From NCBI GenBank assembly GCA_024687845.1, contig JAILEL010000022.1, forward strand, positions 1-27,386: 27,386 nucleotides of DNA. The letters run 5' to 3'. Made by a program: the position numbers and the translations under genes. How positions within the stretch are numbered: the first letter of the stretch is position 1; each line of letters starts with the position of its first letter. This document shows positions 1 to 8,662 of this stretch, in pieces. The DNA is from Eubacterium sp. (GTDB lineage Bacteria; Bacillota_A; Clostridia; Lachnospirales; Lachnospiraceae). The notes beneath the pieces were generated by a model. The model worked only from the letters and a program-made list of their open reading frames with translations. It ran no database searches and was not told where the DNA came from.

Positions 1-715
1 AATTGAAGTCCTCTTCTCCAGTATATCCCGGGTTCTCTTCGCGCTTCTTCATACCTACTTTTACTGCCGAGGCAGCTCTGTGGTGTCCGTCAGCAATATA
101 TATCCTGTTTTCATCAGCAAATTCACTCTTGATAATGTCAATATCCGCTGGATCTTCGATAACCCAGACATTATGCACGATTCCATCATCTGCTGTAAAG
201 CCGTAGGTTTTCTCATTATTCTTAACTCTGGATACTACTTCATTGATTTTGGATCTGTCTCTGTATGCAAGAAAGATCGGTCCGGTCTGAGCACTGCATG
301 TATAAATATGATTTATACGATCCTGCTCCTTTGCAGCCAGAGTATTTTCATGCTTCTTAATTGTTCCTTCAAGATAATCATCCACAGAAACAACTGCAAC
401 TATACCAGTCTGTGAACGTCCATCCATAATAAGCTCGTAAATATAATAAACCGGGCTCTCTTCATGAACATAAGTTCCATCTGTCATATCACTGTGAAGC
501 ATTTCCTTTGCCTTCTCATAAACTTCCTGAGAATACATGTCGAAGTCATCTGCAAACTGTGTCTCCGGTCTGTCTATTCTGAGAAAGCTCTTCGGATGAG
601 ACATTACATATTCCTTGGCTTCTGCTCTTTTATATACATCATACGGAAGTGCAGCCACATCCTCTATAACATCACTGTTCGGTCTGTACGCTGCAAAAGG
701 TAAAATTTTTGACAT
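1..715 (-). CDS. DUF1015 family protein (3' end cut by window edge)
   Basis: Partial gene of 238 visible codons; the C-terminal part lies outside the window. The start is the ATG whose first base is 715, with an AGAGGG ribosome site 8 bases upstream, 13 bases after the stop of the upstream ATPase gene. The translation begins MSKILPFAAYRP and has the family landmarks: LPYDVY near residue 24, KHENT..AKEQDR at 121-133, and IADGHHRAA around 207-215. The family is widespread and its biochemical role is not established to my knowledge. The DGHHR box resembles the GxHR-type box of ParB/sulfiredoxin-fold proteins, a resemblance I note as inference. Its position after serC-serA-asd suggests a link to serine or phosphoserine metabolism. 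The family call is firm; the function is open. Confidence 0.9.
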   Translation of the reverse strand, partial: MSKILPFAAYRPNSDVIEDVAALPYDVYKRAEAKEYVMSHPKSFLRIDRPETQFADDFDMYSQEVYEKAKEMLHSDMTDGTYVHEESPVYYIYELIMDGRSQTGIVAVVSVDDYLEGTIKKHENTLAAKEQDRINHIYTCSAQTGPIFLAYRDRSKINEVVSRVKNNEKTYGFTADDGIVHNVWVIEDPADIDIIKSEFADENRIYIADGHHRAASAVKVGMKKREENPGYTGEEDFN

Positions 716-728
716 CTCGTTTACCCTC

Positions 729-1301
729 TTAGTTTCTTATGAAGTCAACTGCTTGTCCAATAGATTCATCAAATTCATCATCACTTGAATTCTTGAAAAT
801 AAAGAGCTCTGGAATATCTTCTGGCGGATCATAATTCTGCGTAGCCACATACTCATCCCAATGTTCAATCTTCCACGTATCTCTTTCGGAGTTACGGGTG
901 ATCATTCTCTGATGAACAACTTCAATATCAGTATGAACCCAAATGATACAAAGAACGGCATTTTTTGCAGCCAGTTTCTTTTTCATCATATCGATCCATT
1001 CCCTACTTCTGACTTCTTTTTTGAATGGTGCATTAATAAGAACTGTATCATTATAATTCAGCGCATTTAATGCAACCTCAAGGATTGCGTCATATTCAGC
1101 ATCCCTAATATACTCATGAAAAAAGTCTGATGATCTGTCAAAAGGCTCTCCGGCAACCTTATATATCTGCTTTGAAAGAACGATCAGATCATCCTTATCG
1201 AGATATACGCAGTTATTTAATGCTCTTGCAAGAGTCTTTGTAACAAATGTCTTACCACATGCTGGTGGCGATGTGACAAGAATAAGCTTCTTCTTAGCCA
1301 T
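729..1301 (-). CDS. Small P-loop kinase-like ATPase (AAA_33/zeta-like)
   Basis: A 190-residue cytoplasmic protein with an N-terminal phosphate-binding loop, SPPACGKT at residues 11-18, after a hydrophobic strand (LILVT). The first glycine of the usual GxxxxGKT is serine here. A CVYLDKDDL stretch follows at about 31-39, where related small kinases place substrate-binding acids. A basic lid-like segment, RMITRNSERDTWK, lies near residues 132-144, as in nucleotide and small-molecule kinases of the AAA_33/zeta superfamily. No DNA-binding or membrane segment is seen. The start has a strong AGGAGG site 5 bases upstream. It lies between asd and the DUF1015 gene, probably in the same operon. The substrate is unknown; a toxin role is unlikely because no antitoxin-like gene is adjacent. 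Confidence 0.75.
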   Translation of the reverse strand: MAKKKLILVTSPPACGKTFVTKTLARALNNCVYLDKDDLIVLSKQIYKVAGEPFDRSSDFFHEYIRDAEYDAILEVALNALNYNDTVLINAPFKKEVRSREWIDMMKKKLAAKNAVLCIIWVHTDIEVVHQRMITRNSERDTWKIEHWDEYVATQNYDPPEDIPELFIFKNSSDDEFDESIGQAVDFIRN

Positions 1302-1384
1302 GATATCCTCCTAAAACTTATATAAATATTTATCCCCCGAAAAATACTTATAAATCCTTAAGATAAAGGGTTCTTTTTAATTCT

Positions 1385-2470
1385 TCACTTTTTGGTTATA
1401 TAACCCTTAGCTGTGAGAAGTTCAGCGCATAATACTGCTCCACCTGCTGCGCCACGAATTGTATTATGTGAAAGACCAACAAACTTATAGTCAAACAAGG
1501 TATCTTCTCTGAGACGTCCCATAGAAACGCCCATACCATTTTCATAATTTACATCAAGTGCAACCTGAGGTCTGTTCTCCTCTTCCATATATCTGATAAA
1601 CTGCTTTGGTGCTGAAGGAAGATTAAGTTCCTGTGGTTCACCCTTAAAGCTCTCCCACTTCTCGATGATCTGCTCCTTTGTAGGCTTCTTTCCAAAGTTT
1701 ACAAATACAGATGCTGTATGTCCGTAAAGAACAGGAACACGGATACACTGAGCTGTAATCTTAGGTGCATTTTCGTCAAGCTTAATCTCACCATCTTCAA
1801 CTTTTCCCCAGATACGAAGTGGCTCTTTCTCTGATTTCTCTTCTTCACCGCCGATAAACGGAATGATATTTTCAATCATTTCAGGCCAGTCCTTGAAATT
1901 CTTTCCGGCACCTGAAATAGCCTGATAAGTTGAAACTACAACTTCCTTTGGTTCAAACTCCTTAAGTGCAAAAAGCGCAGGAGCATATGACTGAATAGAA
2001 CAATTTGGCTTAACAGCTATGAAGCCTCTTGTTGTTCCAAGTCTCTTCTTCTGTGATTCGATAACCTCGAAATGTTCAGGATTGAGTTCAGGTACTACCA
2101 TAGGAACATCAGGTGTCCATCTGTGAGCACTGTTATTTGAAACTACAGGAGTCTCTGTCTTTGCATAAGCCTCCTCAATAGCTTTGATCTCATCCTTAGA
2201 CATATCTACAGCACTGAATACAAAATCAACGCCACTTGCTATCTCTTCAACTTCATTTACATTTTTCAAAACAAGGTCAGCAACTGACTCTGGAATAGGA
2301 TTATCCATCTTCCATCTGCCTTCAACTGCCTCACTGTATTTTTTACCGGCACTACGTGGGGATGCAGCTACCGTAACAACCTCGAACCATGGATGACCAT
2401 TCAGAAGGTCGATAAATCTCTGACCAACCATTCCCGTAGCACCAAGAATTCCTACTCTCAGTTTTTCCAT
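1385..2470 (-). CDS. asd: Aspartate-semialdehyde dehydrogenase
   Basis: 361 residues. It reduces aspartyl phosphate to aspartate semialdehyde with NADPH, at the branch point to lysine, threonine and methionine. The N-terminal dinucleotide motif GILGATGMVGQ lies at residues 8-18. The catalytic cysteine is in KPNCSIQS (Cys157), and the active-site histidine is in LYGHTASV (His251). The sequence looks like the branch shared by archaea, fungi and many Clostridia rather than the E. coli type; that subfamily placement is from recognition only. Length is normal. It follows serA by 64 bases, which include a small hairpin, so it probably belongs to the serC-serA-asd transcription unit. Confidence 0.96.
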   Translation of the reverse strand: MEKLRVGILGATGMVGQRFIDLLNGHPWFEVVTVAASPRSAGKKYSEAVEGRWKMDNPIPESVADLVLKNVNEVEEIASGVDFVFSAVDMSKDEIKAIEEAYAKTETPVVSNNSAHRWTPDVPMVVPELNPEHFEVIESQKKRLGTTRGFIAVKPNCSIQSYAPALFALKEFEPKEVVVSTYQAISGAGKNFKDWPEMIENIIPFIGGEEEKSEKEPLRIWGKVEDGEIKLDENAPKITAQCIRVPVLYGHTASVFVNFGKKPTKEQIIEKWESFKGEPQELNLPSAPKQFIRYMEEENRPQVALDVNYENGMGVSMGRLREDTLFDYKFVGLSHNTIRGAAGGAVLCAELLTAKGYITKK

Positions 2471-2508
2471 ATCTTTTTCCTCTTAATTATCTATAATCAA
2501 AACTCGCA

Positions 2509-2533
2509 CGATAACGGATTAATCCTTATATCG
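2509..2533 (-). other. Short hairpin after serA stop
   Basis: A compact inverted repeat begins one base after the serA stop codon. The outer arms CGATA/TATCG enclose a perfect GGATTAATCC palindrome. On the transcribed strand only a short GTTTT run follows, about 5 bases later, so it is at best a weak intrinsic terminator or a 3'-end stability element between serA and asd. Confidence 0.4.
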
Positions 2534-2534
2534 A

Positions 2535-3698
2535 TTACTTTACAACTCTTACTCTGATAACTCCGTCAATAGCCTCAAGCTCTTTAACCATTCCTGCTGC
2601 ATCAGGTGTATCTACATCGAGGATTGTGTAAGCATAATCACCACGTGACTTACTTACCATATCAGGAACATTGATACCTGACTTTGAAAATGCACCAGTG
2701 AACTGTGTAAGCATGTTAGGAATGTTCTTATGACATACTGTGATACGGCCTGCTGAACTAGGAATACCAGCATCAACTCTTGGATAATTAACTGAATTGA
2801 TAACATTTCCGTTCTCGATGAAATCTCTGATTTCATTAACAGCCATAACTGCACAGTTATCTTCTGACTCAGCTGTTGAAGCTCCAAGGTGTGGAGTACA
2901 GATAACACCTTCATGTCCAACTACTGTTGGATTAGCAAAATCAGTTACATAACGATGTACCTTACCTGCATCAATAGCCTTCATAAGTGCAGGCTCATCT
3001 ACAAGGATATCTCTTGCATAGTTAAGAACTACAACTCCATCCTTCATAAGTGAGATAGCTTCCTCGTTGATCATGCCCTTTGTTGCATCCATAAGAGGAA
3101 CATGAATTGTTATATAATCACAATTAGCATAAATGTCATTTACATTTGTAATGTGCTTAACAGACTTTGAGAGATTCCATGCTGCATCAACTGATACAAA
3201 TGGATCATATCCCCAAACTTCCATTCCAAGATGGATAGCTGCATTTGCAACTCTGCATCCGATAGCACCAAGACCGATAACACCGAGCTTCTTGCCCTGA
3301 ATCTCATTTCCTGCATAAAGCTTCTTCTGCTTCTCAGCTGTCTTAGCGATGTTTTCATCTTCTTTATCTTCGATAACCCAGTTAGCTCCTGCAACGATGT
3401 CTCTTGATCCAAGAAGAAGACCTGCTATAACAAGCTCCTTAACACCATTTGCGTTTGCACCAGGTGTGTTGAATACTACGATACCCTTCTCTGCATACGC
3501 ATCAAGTGGAATGTTATTTACACCAGCACCTGCACGTGCTACAGCAAGAAGAGATTCTGGAACATCCAGATCATGCATAGAAGCGCTTCTTACGAGAACT
3601 GCTTCAGCATCAGCAATGTTATCTGTCATTTCATATTTTGAATCAAAAAGATCTGTTCCACATTTTGCTATAGGGTTTAAGCAATTAATCTTTATCAT
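2535..3698 (-). CDS. serA: D-3-phosphoglycerate dehydrogenase
   Basis: 387 residues. It oxidises 3-phosphoglycerate with NAD+, the first step of serine synthesis. The N-terminal half-domain contains RAGAGVNNI (55-63). The NAD-binding fold has GLGAIG at 142-147 and YDP at 164-166. The TPHLGAST stretch carries the expected catalytic histidine, His270, and NYARD supplies the substrate arginine, Arg229. The canonical DVFxxEP element with the catalytic glutamate is replaced by DFANP (253-257) in a shortened loop. The C-terminal ~70 residues (GRITVCHKNIPNML onward) form an ACT domain, the usual site of serine feedback. An AAAGGAG site lies 7 bases before the ATG. It sits downstream of serC, separated by a strong hairpin. 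Family confidence is high. Confidence 0.96.
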   Translation of the reverse strand: MIKINCLNPIAKCGTDLFDSKYEMTDNIADAEAVLVRSASMHDLDVPESLLAVARAGAGVNNIPLDAYAEKGIVVFNTPGANANGVKELVIAGLLLGSRDIVAGANWVIEDKEDENIAKTAEKQKKLYAGNEIQGKKLGVIGLGAIGCRVANAAIHLGMEVWGYDPFVSVDAAWNLSKSVKHITNVNDIYANCDYITIHVPLMDATKGMINEEAISLMKDGVVVLNYARDILVDEPALMKAIDAGKVHRYVTDFANPTVVGHEGVICTPHLGASTAESEDNCAVMAVNEIRDFIENGNVINSVNYPRVDAGIPSSAGRITVCHKNIPNMLTQFTGAFSKSGINVPDMVSKSRGDYAYTILDVDTPDAAGMVKELEAIDGVIRVRVVK

Positions 3699-3723
3699 TA
3701 TCTTTCTCCTTTATCCAGTACAG

Positions 3724-3762
3724 CGGCTAAACCTTTGCTTTTTCAAGCAAACTGTTTAACCG
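3724..3762 (-). other. Strong intergenic RNA hairpin between serC and serA
   Basis: On the transcribed strand, CGGTTAAAC (3762-3754) can pair with GTTTAGCCG (3732-3724) through one G-U wobble. Inside it TTTGCTT/AAGCAAA forms a perfect 7-bp stem capped by a GAAA tetraloop, with a small AG/G internal loop between the stems. No T-run follows, and the serA ribosome site begins about 15 bases downstream, so it does not look like an intrinsic terminator. An mRNA stability, processing or attenuation element is more likely. Confidence 0.6.
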
Positions 3763-3804
3763 ATTTTGTATTTGGTCAATGATTTTATAGTAAATCGTTA
3801 ACTA

Positions 3805-4893
3805 TTATGCATTCTTCTCTTCGAAATCCTTCATGAATGCAACAAGCTTCTCAACACCTTCGATTGGCATTGCATTGTAGATAGAAGCACGCATACCACC
3901 AACTGATCTATGTCCCTTAAGGTTAACAAATCCAGCAGCAGTAGCTTCTTTAACGAACTTAGCTTCAAGATCAGCATCATGGTTTCTTGTAACAAAAGGA
4001 ACATTCATAAGAGATCTGTCCTTCTCAACAACTGTTCCCATGAACATCTTTGACTGATCAAGATAATCATAAAGAATCTTTGCCTTCTTCTCATTATGAG
4101 CCTTCATAGCCTTAAGGCCGCCCATTGACTTAACCCATTTGAATACAAGTCCGCAAATATAGATTCCATAGCATGGAGGTGTATTGTAAAGTGAATCAGC
4201 ATCTGCCTGAGTCTTGTATTTGAGCATTGTAGGAACATACTCTGGAAGATCATCACGAATGAGGTCTTCACGAACAATCACGATAACTACACCAGCAGGT
4301 CCAACATTCTTCTGAACACCGAAGAAGATAAGACCATAATCTTCTACATTTACAGGCTGTGACAGAATGTCAGATGACATATCTGCTACAAGAATCTTTC
4401 CCTTTGTATTAGGAAGTTCCTTAAATGTAGTTCCATATATTGTATTATTATGACAAATGTAAACATAATCAGCATCTTCTGAGATAGGAAGGTCTGAACA
4501 ATCAGGAATGTATGAATATGTCTTATCTTCTGAAGAAGCAAGTACATTTGCCTTGCCATACTTCTTAGCTTCCTGATATGCCTTCTTAGCCCACTGTCCT
4601 GTAACGATGAAGTCAGCAACTCCGTTCTTCATAAGGTTCATAGGAATTGCAGCAAACTGCTGTGAAGCTCCACCCTGAAGGAAAAGAACCTTGTAGTTAT
4701 CAGGAATATCCATAAGATCTCTAAGATCCTTTTCTGCTTCCTTAATGATGTCATCATAAACCTTTGAACGGTGTGACATCTCCATAACTGACTGTCCACT
4801 TCCCTTGTAGTCAAGCATTTCTTCTGCTGCCTGCTTCAGAACAACCTCTGGTAAAATTGATGGTCCTGCTGAAAAGTTGTAAACTCTTGCCAT
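3805..4893 (-). CDS. serC: Phosphoserine aminotransferase
   Basis: 362 residues, the normal length. It is a PLP enzyme that converts 3-phosphohydroxypyruvate and glutamate to O-phosphoserine, the second step of serine synthesis. The N-terminal signature YNFSAGPSILP (5-15), FLQGGASQQF (71-80) and the Schiff-base lysine in GVQKNVGPAG (Lys195) are all present. The C-terminal HRSVGGMRAS(I)YN segment matches the substrate phosphate/arginine region of the family. GGAGG precedes the ATG. It is the first gene after a 254-base gap holding a candidate promoter, so it probably leads the serC-serA-asd unit. No phosphoserine phosphatase gene (serB) is seen in the window. Confidence 0.97.
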   Translation of the reverse strand: MARVYNFSAGPSILPEVVLKQAAEEMLDYKGSGQSVMEMSHRSKVYDDIIKEAEKDLRDLMDIPDNYKVLFLQGGASQQFAAIPMNLMKNGVADFIVTGQWAKKAYQEAKKYGKANVLASSEDKTYSYIPDCSDLPISEDADYVYICHNNTIYGTTFKELPNTKGKILVADMSSDILSQPVNVEDYGLIFFGVQKNVGPAGVVIVIVREDLIRDDLPEYVPTMLKYKTQADADSLYNTPPCYGIYICGLVFKWVKSMGGLKAMKAHNEKKAKILYDYLDQSKMFMGTVVEKDRSLMNVPFVTRNHDADLEAKFVKEATAAGFVNLKGHRSVGGMRASIYNAMPIEGVEKLVAFMKDFEEKNA

Positions 4894-4948
4894 TTTATTT
4901 TTCCTCCATAAAATATATTACGTATAAATTGATACATTTCAACATCTC

Positions 4949-5012
4949 AAAATAATACTACATTTTGTAAAATTATCAAGGTCAAATTTTTTCAAAAATG
5001 TAGCATTATTTT
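4949..5012. repeat. Inverted repeat (18-bp arms) around the serC promoter
   Basis: Arm AAAATAATACTACATTTT (4949-4966) and the reverse complement of 4995-5012 agree at 17 of 18 positions, separated by 28 bases. The serC-proximal arm covers the predicted -10 box, and the distal arm lies just upstream of the -35 box. The arrangement suits a dimeric or paired regulator site; this is inference. Confidence 0.6.
4952..4979 (-). promoter_or_regulatory. Candidate sigma-A promoter of serC
   Basis: On the minus strand, TTGATA (4979-4974) and TATTAT (4957-4952) are separated by 16 bases. An overlapping TTGACC at 4985-4980 is an alternative -35 box but would need a longer spacer. A start site near 4945 would give a leader of about 50 bases before the serC ATG at 4893. 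Confidence 0.5.
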
Positions 5013-5093
5013 GTTAAATGTGTCTATTCAGTTGAAATTCTGTCTTTTGTAGTATTTATCTGTTATTCTTATTTTTTTATTTTCTTTTATTAA

Positions 5094-5121
5094 TTCTTCT
5101 AATATCTGTCTATCAGAAGAA
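5094..5121 (-). other. Hairpin after ilvB without a T-run
   Basis: On the minus strand TTCTTCTGATA pairs with TATTAGAAGAA (11 bp including one G-U) around a GACAGA loop, starting 26 bases after the ilvB stop. The following bases are A-rich rather than T-rich, so it is not a classical intrinsic terminator. It may protect or define the 3' end of the ilvD-ilvB message. Confidence 0.5.
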
Positions 5122-5147
5122 ATAATCATATCTGATTGCGAAATATA

Positions 5148-6824
5148 TTACTTCAGAGCGTCTTCAGAATCAAAGCATGTCTCGATTGATGCACCAGGTG
5201 CAACCATTGGCCATACCTTGTCATCCTTTTCTATCTGACAATCTATGAGGTAAGCGCCCTTGCCCTTAAGAGCTTCCTTCAGAGCCTTTTCAAATTCTGC
5301 AACTGTTTTAACAGTATATCCCTTAGCTCCCATTGCCTCAGCCAGCTTAGCAAAATCTGTCTTATCCTCAAGAATTGTATTGGAATATCTCTTTCCATAG
5401 AAAAGTGTCTGCCACTGACGAACCATTCCAAGAACATGGTTATTAATAACAATTTCTATAACATGGATATCTTCTCTTGCAGCTGTTGCTATCTCGTTCA
5501 TATTCATACGGAAACAGCCATCACCTGCAATATTGATAACTGTCTTATCAGGACATCCAACCTTAGCACCGATTGCAGCACCAAGTCCATAACCCATTGT
5601 ACCAAGTCCGCCTGAGCTGAGGAAATGTCTTGGCTCCTTATAGTTGTAATACTGAGCCGCCCACATCTGATGCTGTCCAACGTCTGTTGAGATTATCGCA
5701 TCACCCTTAGTCTGCTTATAGATTGCATTTATGATTGCAGGTCCAGTCAGATTCTCCATATCATAAGTCATTGGATTGTCTGCCATAAGCTGCTTTATCT
5801 CATCCATCCACTCTTTTTTCTTGGATGACTTTATAGCTCCATTAAGTATCTTAAGAACCTCTTTTGCATCACCGATGATTTTTGCATCAACATCAATATT
5901 CTTATTGATTTCAGCTGCATCAATATCTATATGAAGTATCTTTGCATTTTTTGCAAATGTGGATGCATCACCTATAACTCTGTCTGAGAATCTGGCGCCA
6001 ATTACGATAAGAAGATCAGCCATGTTAACTCCAAGGTTTGAAACCTTGGTTCCATGCATTCCGATCATACCGGTATAATTAGGTTTTGTTCCATCATATG
6101 CACCTTTACCCATAAGAGTATCGCATACTGGAGCATCTATCTTCTTTACAAACTTTGCAAGTTCTTCGCTAGCACCTGAAAGTGTTACGCCACCACCAAC
6201 AAGAACATAAGGACGCTTTGAACTGTTGATCATGTCAACAGCCGTTGTTATGTCTGAATCCTTAATTGTTTCTGTAACTCTGACTATTGGTTCAGGCTTC
6301 TTATAGGTGTAATCTGCCTTGCTTGCAGTAACATCCTTTGTTATATCAACGAGAACAGGACCTGGACGACCTGACTGTGCTATCTTGAAAGCACGTCTTA
6401 TAGTATCTGCAAGTTCATGCACATTCTTAACGATAAAGCTGTACTTTGTAATAGGCATAACAACACCAGCGATATCTATTTCCTGGAAGCTGTCCTTTCC
6501 AAGAAGGGCAACTCCAACATTTGCTGTAATTGCTACAAGTGGAATTGAATCCATATATGCTGTAGCGATTCCAGTTACAAGATTGGTTGCTCCAGGACCG
6601 GAGGTTGCCATACAAACACCAACCTTTCCTGTAGCTCTTGCATATCCATCTGCCGCATGGCTTGCACCCTGTTCATGGGATGTAAGCACATGACGGATTT
6701 CATCACTATGTTTATATAATTCGTCATATATATTCAGAATAGCTCCACCAGGGTATCCGAAGATTGTATCTACGCCCTGCTCTTTTAAGCATTCAACAAC
6801 GATCTGTGATCCAGTTAATTGCAT
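5148..6824 (-). CDS. ilvB: Acetolactate synthase, large (catalytic) subunit
   Basis: 558 residues. This ThDP- and Mg-dependent enzyme joins pyruvate with pyruvate or 2-ketobutyrate, the first shared step of valine, leucine and isoleucine synthesis. The catalytic glutamate is in SHEQGASHAADGYA (Glu51). LGKDSFQEID (109-118) is typical of the biosynthetic FAD-containing enzyme. The ThDP motif starts at GDGCFRMNMNE (434-444). It begins 23 bases after ilvD with an AAAGGAG site, so the two genes form an operon. No regulatory small subunit (ilvN/ilvH, ACT-type) is adjacent, and none is fused at the C-terminus. The catalytic assignment is secure. Confidence 0.95.
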   Translation of the reverse strand: MQLTGSQIVVECLKEQGVDTIFGYPGGAILNIYDELYKHSDEIRHVLTSHEQGASHAADGYARATGKVGVCMATSGPGATNLVTGIATAYMDSIPLVAITANVGVALLGKDSFQEIDIAGVVMPITKYSFIVKNVHELADTIRRAFKIAQSGRPGPVLVDITKDVTASKADYTYKKPEPIVRVTETIKDSDITTAVDMINSSKRPYVLVGGGVTLSGASEELAKFVKKIDAPVCDTLMGKGAYDGTKPNYTGMIGMHGTKVSNLGVNMADLLIVIGARFSDRVIGDASTFAKNAKILHIDIDAAEINKNIDVDAKIIGDAKEVLKILNGAIKSSKKKEWMDEIKQLMADNPMTYDMENLTGPAIINAIYKQTKGDAIISTDVGQHQMWAAQYYNYKEPRHFLSSGGLGTMGYGLGAAIGAKVGCPDKTVINIAGDGCFRMNMNEIATAAREDIHVIEIVINNHVLGMVRQWQTLFYGKRYSNTILEDKTDFAKLAEAMGAKGYTVKTVAEFEKALKEALKGKGAYLIDCQIEKDDKVWPMVAPGASIETCFDSEDALK

Positions 6825-6847
6825 ATCTATTATCTCCTTTTATACAT

Positions 6848-8518
6848 TTATGCTTTAGGGATTTCGAGGATTGCACCACGGTTTCCTGATGTAACCATAG
6901 ACGCATAACGAGCAAGATAACCTGTTGTTACCTTTGGCTCACGTGGAGTCCATGCAGTCTTACGCTTTGCAAGCTCCTCGTCACTTACCTTAAGATTGAT
7001 CGAATAATTGTTGATATCAATCTCGATGATATCTCCCTCTTCTACAAGTGCTATAGGTCCGCCTACTGCAGCTTCTGGTGATACGTGTCCGATAGACGCT
7101 CCACGGCTGGCGCCTGAGAAACGTCCATCTGTTATAAGAGCAACTGTGCTTCCAAGTCCCATACCAGCGATTGCTGATGTTGGGTTAAGCATTTCTCTCA
7201 TACCAGGGCCACCCTTAGGTCCTTCGTAACGAATAACAACAACGTCACCATCTACTATCTTTCCACCAAGGATTGCTGCGATAGCATCCTCCTCTGAATC
7301 AAAGACTCTGGCAGGTCCTTCGTGTTTAAGCATTTCAGGAACTACTGCTGAACGCTTTACTACAGAACCATCTGGAGCAAGATTTCCCTTAAGAACTGCA
7401 AGTCCGCCAGTCTTTGAATATGGATTATCAGTAGGTCTTATAACCTCTGGATTTCTGTTTACTGCATTCTTTACTGCTTCACCGATAGTCTTTCCAGTTA
7501 CGGTCATGCAGTCTTCTTTGATGAGGCCGAGCTTACAAAGCTCGTTAACGACGGCATACACACCACCTGCCTCATTCAGATCTTCCATATATGTAGGACC
7601 TGCAGGTGCAAGATGACAAAGGTTAGGTGTCTTCTCGCTGATTGGATTTGCAAATGAGATATCAAAATCGAATCCAATCTCATGTGCAATTGCAGGCAAA
7701 TGGAGCATAGAATTTGTTGAGCAGCCAAGCGCCATATCTACTGTAAGTGCATTTAAGATAGCGTCCTTAGTGATGATATCACGTGGACGGATATTCTTCT
7801 CTAACATATCCATAACAGCATATCCGGCTTTCTTAGCAAGACGAAGTCTCTCTGAATAAACTGCTGGAATAGTTCCATTTCCAGGAAGTCCCATACCAAG
7901 AACTTCTGTAAGGCAGTTCATAGAGTTAGCTGTATACATACCTGAACATGAACCGCAGGTTGGGCAAACCTTCTCTTCAAACTCGAGAACTTCTGCATCA
8001 TCGATTTTACCTGCTGTACGCTCTCCGACTGCCTCAAACATAGAGGAAAGACTTCTCTTTCTTCCATGAATATGACCTGCAAGCATAGGACCACCAGATA
8101 CGAAAACTGTTGGTACATTAACTCTTGCTGCAGCCATAAGAAGGCCAGGTACATTTTTATCACAGTTAGGAATCATTACCAGAGCATCAAACTGATGTGC
8201 GATAGCCATAGCCTCTGTTGAATCAGCAATAAGGTCTCTTGTGACAAGACTGTACTTCATGCCAATATGTCCCATTGCAATACCATCGCAGACTGCGATT
8301 GCAGGGAACATAACAGGTGTACCACCTGCTTCAGCGACGCCGAGCTTGACGGCCTCAGCTATTTTATCCAGGTTCATATGTCCAGGAACGATCTCGTTAT
8401 AGGAACATACGATACCAACCATAGGTTTTTTAATCTCTTCTGCAGTGTAACCAAGGGCGTTCAGAAGTGAACGGGCTGGAGCCTGCTGAAGACCACATTT
8501 CATGTTATCACTCTGCAT
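6848..8518 (-). CDS. ilvD: Dihydroxy-acid dehydratase
   Basis: 556 residues. It dehydrates dihydroxyisovalerate and dihydroxymethylvalerate to the 2-keto acids of valine and isoleucine. The iron-sulfur cysteines are visible in PNCDKNVPG (Cys119) and [14 protein letters not shown] (185-198). Asp/Lys of the CDK element and the serine in GRFSGASRG near the C-terminus complete the active site. At the position where the plant/mycobacterial [2Fe-2S] type has PCN, this protein reads PGH (45-47), as in the E. coli-like branch associated with an oxygen-labile [4Fe-4S] cluster. The ATG has AAGGAG upstream. It is the first gene of an ilvD-ilvB pair. Confidence 0.96.
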   Translation of the reverse strand: MQSDNMKCGLQQAPARSLLNALGYTAEEIKKPMVGIVCSYNEIVPGHMNLDKIAEAVKLGVAEAGGTPVMFPAIAVCDGIAMGHIGMKYSLVTRDLIADSTEAMAIAHQFDALVMIPNCDKNVPGLLMAAARVNVPTVFVSGGPMLAGHIHGRKRSLSSMFEAVGERTAGKIDDAEVLEFEEKVCPTCGSCSGMYTANSMNCLTEVLGMGLPGNGTIPAVYSERLRLAKKAGYAVMDMLEKNIRPRDIITKDAILNALTVDMALGCSTNSMLHLPAIAHEIGFDFDISFANPISEKTPNLCHLAPAGPTYMEDLNEAGGVYAVVNELCKLGLIKEDCMTVTGKTIGEAVKNAVNRNPEVIRPTDNPYSKTGGLAVLKGNLAPDGSVVKRSAVVPEMLKHEGPARVFDSEEDAIAAILGGKIVDGDVVVIRYEGPKGGPGMREMLNPTSAIAGMGLGSTVALITDGRFSGASRGASIGHVSPEAAVGGPIALVEEGDIIEIDINNYSINLKVSDEELAKRKTAWTPREPKVTTGYLARYASMVTSGNRGAILEIPKA

Positions 8519-8633
8519 AATTCAAATCTCCTTCTTATCCTTTATAATTTATAATAGCCAATCAAACAAAACTCTGTAACTGAACAGATAGTTCTATAAC
8601 AAATATTGTTTACTTTTTTCAGCGTATCTGTAT

Positions 8634-8662
8634 AGTTTAACACATTCGGTTCAAATAATCAA
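8634..8662 (-). promoter_or_regulatory. Candidate promoter of ilvD-ilvB
   Basis: TTGATT (8662-8657) and TAAACT (8639-8634) on the minus strand are spaced by 17 bases, with about 110 bases of leader to the ilvD ATG. The leader contains a small TCTGT/ACAGA hairpin near 8570-8590 but no T-box sequence. The match is moderate. Confidence 0.4.

Noticed and set aside
729..1301. Zeta-type toxin of a toxin-antitoxin pair
   Set aside because: No small antitoxin-like gene is adjacent and the gene lies within a biosynthetic operon.
1302..1384. Terminator or promoter between asd and the ATPase gene
   Set aside because: Only AT-rich pairing (TTATA/TATAA, TATTT/AAATA) around a GGGGG loop is seen, with no T-run and no good promoter pair. 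Read-through is more likely.
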